The notes beneath the pieces are model-generated. The model did not search any database and was not told the origin of the DNA. It worked only from the letters and a program-made list of their open reading frames with translations. From positions 171,501 to 235,500 of the forward strand of contig CAJNDS010001524.1 of assembly GCA_905221605.1 (NCBI GenBank): 64,000 nucleotides of DNA. Direction: 5' to 3'. Positions 58,901-64,000 of this stretch are shown one piece after another; within the stretch, counting starts at the first letter, position 1; the number at the start of each line of letters is the position of its first letter. Both the position numbers and the translations under genes were made by a program. This stretch comes from Symbiodinium natans (taxonomy: Eukaryota > Sar > Dinophyceae > Suessiales > Symbiodiniaceae).

Positions 58901-59631
58901 AGTCGAAGGCCAGAGCAACATCTTCTCCATCGTCCGCCAGAGCATGGGCTCGCCCTTGGCAGACTTGGGCACCTGCTGCCTGCAGGATGGAACCCGGGCC
59001 CAGGGCCCCAAACCCTAAACTGCCAAGCCCTAAACCCCAAACCCCAAACCCCAAACCCCCTGAACCCTAAACCCTAAACCTCAAACCCGACACCCAAAAC
59101 CGAAAACCCCAAACCCTAAACCCTCAACCCTCAACCCCTAAACCCTAAACCCCAAACCCTAAACCCTAAACCCCAAACCCCACCAAACCGCCTGTGAAGT
59201 TGGCTCAACCTCTCTGCGATGGACTCCAGTAGTCGCTGGTTACCGGAGTGGACGTCCGCCTATCCGGTGGGGTTTAGGGGTTTAGGGGTTTAGGGTTTAG
59301 GGTTGAGGGTTTAGGGTTTAGGGCTTAGGGTTTAGGGCTTAGGGTTAGGGCTTGGGGTTTAGGGTTGAGGGTTCAGGGTTTAGGGCTTAGGGTTTAGGAG
59401 TTTAGGGTTTTGAGTTTAGGGTTTAGGGTTAGGGGTTAGGGGATAGGTGTTAGCGTTGTTCAGAGCCATGTTCAGGGTTAAGGTTCCGGGAGGGGTGAGG
59501 GGGGGGGGGGGCGGGGTGAGGGAGGGAGACTTCGAAACCTCAAGCCCCGACCTCCTCAAGAGTGCGACCAGGCAGGTAGTCCATGACCAGCCCCTGAGGA
59601 CAGCAGCTGTGAACCTGCACTTGGAGGCGTG
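55922..59631 (-). CDS. Kinase-fold gene (APH/choline-kinase or protein-kinase-like), several small exons
   Basis: Exon-like pieces in kinase order: 59,552-59,631 (CPQGLVMDYLPGRTLEE, hinge region); 59,193-59,235 (RLLESIAERLSQLHR, helix before the catalytic loop, joined seamlessly in phase); about 58,900-58,985 (GEPMLWRTMEKMLLW); about 57,836-57,888 (PELLPSEIPALADIRAEAR); 56,561-56,647 (VCGHGDLKPSNVLEHLGG, catalytic loop HGDLKPSNV); 55,922-55,984 (GDVRLIDFELGGTSTDHQFN, metal-binding DFE where DFG would be). HGD...N and LIDFE together resemble the aminoglycoside/choline kinase side of the fold, but HGDLKPSN also occurs in protein kinases. The N-lobe lysine and glycine loop were not found. Introns hold TTTAGGG arrays, MITE B and MITE C. 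Exon ends are approximate. Confidence 0.65.
56165..56262. mobile_element. Introner-like inverted repeat (GGGGTACCC)
   Basis: CAGGGGTACCCTTTTTGGG and GGTATAGAAGGGGTACCCCTA with CCCATATAGG beyond. Related to 39,730-39,842. It lies in the kinase-gene intron. Confidence 0.55.
56330..56560. mobile_element. MITE family B with an inserted CCCTAAA array
   Basis: CTACTTGGAGGTTCATGGTA and GCACCGGAACCTCCAAGTAG ends. A CCCTAAA array (56,455-56,532) interrupts it near the right end. The element abuts the kinase catalytic-loop exon, and its edge offers the donor GTGCTACTTGG. Confidence 0.85.
56664..56850 (+). repeat. TTTAGGG / TTCAGGG array
   Basis: About 26 units in a kinase-gene intron. Confidence 0.96.
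57209..57295 (+). repeat. TTTAGGG array
   Basis: About 11 units. Short spacers nearby (57,000-57,190, 57,300-57,410) may hold further kinase exons but the frames are undecided. Confidence 0.93.
57420..57575 (+). repeat. TTTAGGG / TTTGGGG array
   Basis: About 20 units. Confidence 0.95.
57935..58140 (+). repeat. Degenerate TTTAGGG repeats
   Basis: TTTAGGG, TTATAGGG and TTTAGAG words in an irregular array. Confidence 0.9.
58226..58352 (+). repeat. TTTAGGG then TGTAGGG array
   Basis: About 10 TTTAGGG units then six TGTAGGG units. Confidence 0.96.
58416..58506. mobile_element. MITE family C
   Basis: TGGGATGTTCCCCCTTATGC...CAGTCCTTCATAGG mirrored by CCCTACTAAGGACTG...ACATCCCAA. Right arm slightly shortened. 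Confidence 0.8.
58600..58770. mobile_element. Possible degraded introner (C-run/A-run)
   Basis: CCAAGAACC then a C15/A23 run recalls the AAGAACCCCC family, but the other end is not clear. Confidence 0.35.
59005..59190 (-). repeat. CCCCAAA / CCCTAAA array
   Basis: Irregular C-rich heptamers in a kinase-gene intron. Confidence 0.93.
59270..59450 (+). repeat. TTTAGGG-type array
   Basis: TTTAGGG, CTTAGGG and TTGAGGG units in the intron between the hinge and helix exons of the kinase-like gene. Confidence 0.93.
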
Positions 59632-59739
59632 CTATAGGTTTTGGGGGGTTTGGGGTTGAGGGTTTGGGGTTGGACCGGTGTCGCTGTAGAGGAACGATAC
59701 AGGATAACTCATCCCACTGCTTAGGAGAGTACAAGGGCA

Positions 59740-60590
59740 CATTTCCGACAATGCGGGTGGGTGGTGGGGGGGGGGGGCTTTAAAGCGCGGAACGTACTTT
59801 CTTGGGGTAAGGGGAGTCCCTAAACCCTAAACCCTAAACCCTAAACCCTAAAACTCTCTTCCACATGTGCATAAGCCTTTGTGGCAGAAGTCGGCGGCAA
59901 ATGTTGCCGACTTCGTCGGCCGCCAGTGCAAGTTCTCCCTAAGTCGTCGGCTTACGGTTCAAGCCCTGGGCTTTCACGGTTCTGGGTTTGGGGGGTTTAG
60001 GGTTTAGGGTTTAGGGTTTAAGGTTGAGGGTTTAAGGTTTAGGGTTTAGGGTTCAGGGTTCAGGGTTCAGGGTTTAGGGTTTAGGGTTTAGGGTTTAGGG
60101 TTTAGGGCTCCATGAGCCCAGTGGTTTAGGGTTCAAGGTTCAGGGGCCTAGGGTTTACTGTTTAGGGTTCTTTAGGGTTTAGGGTTTAAGGTTTAGGGTT
60201 CTGGTTTAAGGTTTAGGGCTTGGGGTTTAGGGTTCAAAAGTCGTTTCTGAATGTTATGGGATCAGATAAATATTCGATACTCAGACTAGCGAGCTTCACG
60301 AGTCAATGCTTGGACTTCAGATGCTGAACCCAAAACCCTAACCCTGAAACCCTAAACCCGAAGCCCTAAGGCCCAAGCCCTAAACCCTAAACCCCAAACC
60401 CCAAACCCCTAACCCCTAAACCCCAAACCCCAGACCCCAAACCCTAAACCCTAAACCCCTAAACCCCTAAACCCCAAACCCCTAAACCCCAAACCCCAAA
60501 TCCTGCACCCTCCAGTCCCGGCCTTGGGCCCAACCCCACACTGGCCCGCGAGCACGTCGATGGCGCCCACCTCGGATGCGGAGCCGACGT
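59740..60590. other. Arrays and spacers upstream of the kinase-like gene
   Basis: TTTAGGG array at 59,995-60,110 and 60,120-60,235, CCCTAAA/CCCCAAA at 60,330-60,500. A minus reading at 60,515-60,590 (RHVGSASEVGAIDVLAGQCG) may be an upstream exon. Nothing firm. Confidence 0.4.
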
Positions 60591-60637
60591 GCCTATAGGG
60601 CCTCCCTGCACTAGGGGCGCCTTAGGCTTTTTGGGGT

Positions 60638-60920
60638 TTGGGGTTTGGGGTTTAGGGTTCAGGGTTCAGGGTTCAGGGTTTAGGGTTTAGGGTTTAGGGT
60701 TTAGGGTTTAGGGTTTAGGGTTTAGGGTTTAGGGTTTAGGGTTTAGGGTGTAGGGATTAGGGTTTAGGGTTTAGGGTTTAGGGTTTAGGGTTTAGGGTTT
60801 AGGGTTTAGGGTTTAGGGTTTAGGGTTTAGGGTTTAGGGTTTAGGGTTTAGGGTTTAGGGTTTAGGGTTTAGGGTTTAGGGTTTAGGGTTTAGGGTTTAG
60901 GGTTTAGGGTTTAGGGTTTA
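60638..60920 (+). repeat. TTTAGGG array
   Basis: About 40 units, with TTTGGGG and TTCAGGG at the left end. Confidence 0.97.
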
Positions 60921-61550
60921 GCTTTCAGGTTCTTTAGGGTGGTTTTTTTTGGGGGGGTTAATAGGGCTTCGGCAAGTTTTGAGTGTGGGGAAGCGTAGCT
61001 TTCTTCCTTTTTGCCTTTTTTTTTGGTCGGAAGGGGTGGGGGGGTTATACGCGAATGTGGTACCTAACGACAGAGGGTGCATGCATCGAACGACATAGGG
61101 CGCATGCATGATGTCGAAGCAAAGAAACGACCTGGCCTTGATTCTATTCTTCTTCCGGCGGCTTCGGGTATAGGATTTCCTAACCCTAAACCCTAAATAA
61201 ACCCTAAACCTGATGGATGTGCGTGATCTTAGAGGATCTTTGGCACCTTCCATTCGAAACCCTGCCCGAGAACCCAAGAGGTGGAGGAAATCCTTGAACC
61301 CTAAAGTGCCAAAGCCTCTAACACCCACAACACCCTCCGAAAAATTCCCCCAAAGCAACCAAAAAAACAAAAAAAAATCGAACACCCTCAAGCCACCCCC
61401 CCACCCCCCCCCAAGAAGAAGCCTTTCAACTCACTCCCCTGAACTCAAATACCCTGAACTCAAATACCCCAAGGCACTCTCGGGTTCCGGGCGTTTTGGG
61501 TTTGGGGCTTTGGGTTTAGTTTAGGGTTTAGGGTTTCGGATTTAGGGTCA
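60921..61550. other. Unique block with long overlapping ORFs
   Basis: A 157-residue minus ORF (60,918-61,391) and a 103-residue plus ORF (61,213-61,524) overlap; both include homopolymer and repeat translation. A tandem CCTGAACTCAAATA pair sits at 61,439-61,467. Not called as genes. Confidence 0.35.
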
Positions 61551-61611
61551 GGGTCTCTGATTGATGGTTGTACGGTTATAGGGTTCTAGCCTCATAGGGT
61601 CACAGGGCTAC

Positions 61612-61728
61612 ACACATATATATATATATACACACACATGTATATATGTATAATATACACATATATATATATATATATACATATACATATGCATATACAA
61701 ACATATATATATATATAGATAGATAAAG
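61612..61728. repeat. TA / CATA microsatellite
   Basis: Compound TA and CA repeats. Confidence 0.95.
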
Positions 61729-61801
61729 GGTTACAGGGGTCACATGGTCATAGGGTGTTCTAGGGTTACCGGGGTACAGGGCTATTGGCAAACCCCAAAC
61801 T

Positions 61802-61871
61802 TCACTGTCCCGGCCACCGCGTGCCGCTCAACCCGGAGAAGGACGAGGTCAGTGAAGCACTTCACCACCTG
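61802..61871 (-). CDS. Exon-like island (unknown protein)
   Basis: Acceptor CTAAACCAG (from the array), then VVKCFTDLVLLRVERHAVAG then TVK, then donor GTTTGGGG. The plus strand is also open (VPLNPEKDEVSEALHHL), but only the minus strand has both splice dinucleotides. Confidence 0.4.
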
Positions 61872-62344
61872 GTTTAGGGTTTAGGGTTTAGGGTTTAGGG
61901 TTTAGGGGTTAGGGTTTATGGTTTAGGGTTTAAGGTTTAGGGTTTAGGGTTTAGGTTTGCGGTGTGGCAAAGGGGCTGGTGCATTTGGGTCCTTGGGAGT
62001 CTGGCCTGGTCAAGTGGCAGGGTTCCAGGCCCCACCTCAACCTCCCCCCCCCCTCCCCCCGCCTCCCCCCCCCCCTCCCCTCAATGCCTAACAGTCTACG
62101 AACCATGAACCCCAAACCTAAACCCCAAAAACCTCGAAACGCCTCAAACCCCCAAAACCCAAATCTCCTGACTTTTCTAGCAGATTCTAGCGTTGAAATG
62201 CCGACAACCGAACTCCTCAAAAAAACATCCTTTACTAGGATGGCGCGTAAAACCCTCTGAAAATATTCCTGAATATGACCCTCTTCAACCCAACAAACGG
62301 GTAAATGTATATAGAGGGCCGACCTAGTTTTAACTGTGGCTCCA
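61872..62344. other. TTTAGGG array and C-rich spacer
   Basis: Array at 61,873-61,955. The long minus ORF at 61,951-62,352 and the plus ORF at 61,964-62,260 overlap and are unsupported. Confidence 0.45.
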
Positions 62345-62465
62345 AGGGCCATGGTACTTACTGACCAGTTCTAACTGTACTAGTAACTGCGATTAGGGCA
62401 CTTAAGGGGCTTATAAGTGCTTGTAAGTACAGTTAGAATTGGGTTCAGAAGTACCAGGAACCCTA
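62345..62465. mobile_element. MITE family B, right end trimmed
   Basis: CCATGGTACTTACTGACCAG... with CACTTAAGGGGCTTATAAGTGC and ending GAAGTACCAGGAACC where a CCCTAAA array starts. Confidence 0.75.
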
Positions 62466-62552
62466 AACCCTAAACCCTAAACCCTCAACCCGAAACCCTC
62501 AACCCGAAAGCCTAAACCCTAAGCCCTACACCCTAAGCCCTAAGCAAGGGGC

Positions 62553-62650
62553 CAGGTCCTGGCCGGCCCAGGTTGTGCTCCAGACATAGTTGGCGAAGCC
62601 TTGGGAGGAGGACGCAAGTGTTCCAGGCACATCTTCCACCCGAAGACCCT
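62553..62650 (-). CDS. Exon-like island (unknown protein)
   Basis: The minus strand reads GLRVEDVPGTLASSSQGFAN then YVWSTTWAGQDLA. Other minus frames are also open, so this is weak. Confidence 0.3.
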
Positions 62651-62747
62651 CGGTTTAGGGGTTTAGGGTTTAGGCTTTAGAGTTTAGGGTTTAGGACATC
62701 TTCGGCTTTCCCCGAATATCAGGGGCGCAGCAGCACATTCGAGCACC

Positions 62748-63010
62748 TAAACCCTAAACCCTAAACCCTAAACCCTAAACCCTAAACCCTAAACCCTAAA
62801 CCCTACGTCTGGGGCAAGCACAGCACGCACCCGCCGGCAGGGCTTCGGCGGGATCAAGGAACGCGACCCTGAACCAACCAGCCGGCTAAACGCGCATACT
62901 CCTGAAATCCTAGGGTTTAGGGTTTGGGGTTTAGGGTTTGGGGTTTAGGGTTTGGGGTTTAGGGTTTGGGGTTTGGGGTTTGGGGTTTGGGGTTTAGGGT
63001 TTGGGGTGTA
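62748..63010. repeat. CCCTAAA then TTTGGGG/TTTAGGG arrays
   Basis: CCCTAAA x8 at 62,748-62,805; alternating TTTGGGG and TTTAGGG at 62,913-63,010; GC-rich spacer between. Confidence 0.93.
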
Positions 63011-63339
63011 GGGTTCTGGGTTTAGGATTTAGGGTCCATTCAGGCCACCTGTCGTCAAGGCTGTGAAGCCAGCAGGCGCTTCATCGCCTAGGCTCGGCAG
63101 CTCACAAACCGTCGGGCGTGGAGCTCAAGGTTTAGAACCCTCATGCCCTACCCTAAACCCTAAACCCTAAACCCTGGAGATCTGTAAGGCCTTTCGAGAT
63201 GAAGTGCTGTAGACTCCGGCTCCCCCCCCCCCTCCTGAAACCTTGTTACACGTAGCCCTCAGACACCAAGCACCCAAGGCAGTACATCTAGGGGGCCGAG
63301 GGGCGAGGGAGTGGGGATGACTGTCATAGGGGGGAGGCG

Positions 63340-63435
63340 GAGGGTTTAGGGTTTAGGGTTTAGGGTTTAGGGTTTAGGGTTTAGGGTTTAGGGTTTAGGG
63401 TTTAGGGTTTAGGGTTTAGGGTTTAGGGTTTAGGC
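63340..63435 (+). repeat. TTTAGGG array
   Basis: About 14 perfect units. Confidence 0.97.
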
Positions 63436-64000
63436 TTTGAGGGCCTATCCTACCGGAAGGTTTATGGGGAGCGTTGTTATGTTTTTGTACCCACAAGAAA
63501 CATGTTTCAACCAGTTGTGACGACAGATGCCAACTTGTCATCCACTTAAGAGTACTCATGATGTACCCTAACTAAACAAGTCGCAAGTTGAGCTACAAGT
63601 GCTCCTACTTTCCCCACTGGGGCTTGGTCCCAAAGATGCAAGCTTGGCCGGTTCATGGGGGTCAATTCAGGGTTTAGGATTTGGGGTGCAGGGTTTAGGG
63701 CTTTGGGTTTGGGGGAGGCCGTAATTTCAGGTGCGGGAAAAACTGGGCGGGCGGCATGCACTGTAAGAACGAACCCATCTCCAATCCCTGGAACCCAATA
63801 TCGTCGGATCCCTTTTCCGCTTCTCTCCTACCCCTTGCACAAGACAACCTTGTACCTCCCCCTTAACCCAGAACCCCTCAACCAGAAACCCCGGCAAACC
63901 AACACCCTTAAACCCGAAACTAAACCCGACACCCAAAACCCTAAACTCTAAACCCCAAACCCGAAACCCCTCAAGCCCCAACCCTACAACCCAAACCCCT
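63436..64000. other. Unique DNA and degenerate CCCTAAA words
   Basis: Overlapping ORFs at 63,546-63,981 on both strands are not supported. The last 100 bases are C/A-rich repeat words. Confidence 0.45.

Larger units (their letters stand above)
1..64000. repeat. Window-wide interspersed TTTAGGG/CCCTAAA arrays
   Basis: Arrays of the plant/alveolate-type telomere heptamer occur every few hundred bases, in both orientations, from a few units to about 45 units. Variant heptamers (TTCAGGG, TTGAGGG, TCTAGGG, TTTAGGC, TGTAGGG, CCCTACG, CCCCTAAA) form their own local runs. Arrays lie inside introns of the ABC transporter, inside MITE copies and between exon-like islands, so this is interstitial repeat and not one chromosome end. 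Only the larger arrays are listed separately below. Confidence 0.97.

Noticed and set aside
64-63435. CRISPR-like regular repeats
   Set aside because: The repeats are contiguous 7-10-mers without constant-length unique spacers, and no cas-like genes are present.

Overview
The window looks like nuclear DNA of a dinoflagellate or a close relative. This is inferred, not proven. The telomere-type heptamer TTTAGGG/CCCTAAA is scattered in dozens of arrays of both orientations from end to end. The one full-length gene has many short introns with GT, GC and GA donors. Several introns carry terminal inverted repeats and target-site duplications, like the introner elements described in dinoflagellates. 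There are no bacterial-style operons, rRNA genes or CRISPR arrays, and I recognised no tRNA genes.

Layout. At 0-9.8 kb there are TTTAGGG-type arrays, variant-heptamer arrays, a MITE and a few short exon-like islands. At 10.1-16.6 kb (minus strand) lies a full-size peroxisomal-type (ABCD) ABC transporter with two membrane domains and two ATPase domains, split into about 14 exons. Its introns hold introner-like inverted-repeat elements and TTTAGGG arrays. At 16.6-41.5 kb arrays and microsatellites alternate with 60-150 bp islands that read as exons. The clearest is an unrecognised minus-strand gene at 35.2-37.0 kb. A segment present three times lies at 32.2-34.6 kb. At 41,574-47,428 is a complete three-gene DNA transposon with perfect 20-bp terminal inverted repeats: a DDE-type transposase, a P-loop ATPase and a serine-rich acidic protein, all on the minus strand. 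A 12-bp palindrome recurs beside its genes. At 47.4-55.8 kb are more arrays and exon islands, including two plus-strand genes whose introns are bounded on both sides by telomeric repeats. At 55.9-59.7 kb (minus strand) is a kinase-like gene in small exons. At 59.7-64 kb are arrays, a microsatellite and a MITE.

Main conclusion. Many non-repetitive islands are exons, and the TTTAGGG arrays between them sit in introns. In several cases the array itself seems to supply the donor (G|GTTTAGGG) and the acceptor (TTTAG|). The cleanest case, 50,224-50,332, is a 109-nt putative intron made only of telomere-like repeats; removing it joins two exons in frame. Short inverted-repeat elements of at least six families occupy other introns. 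The exon models come from codon frame, splice dinucleotides and peptide plausibility only and need RNA evidence.
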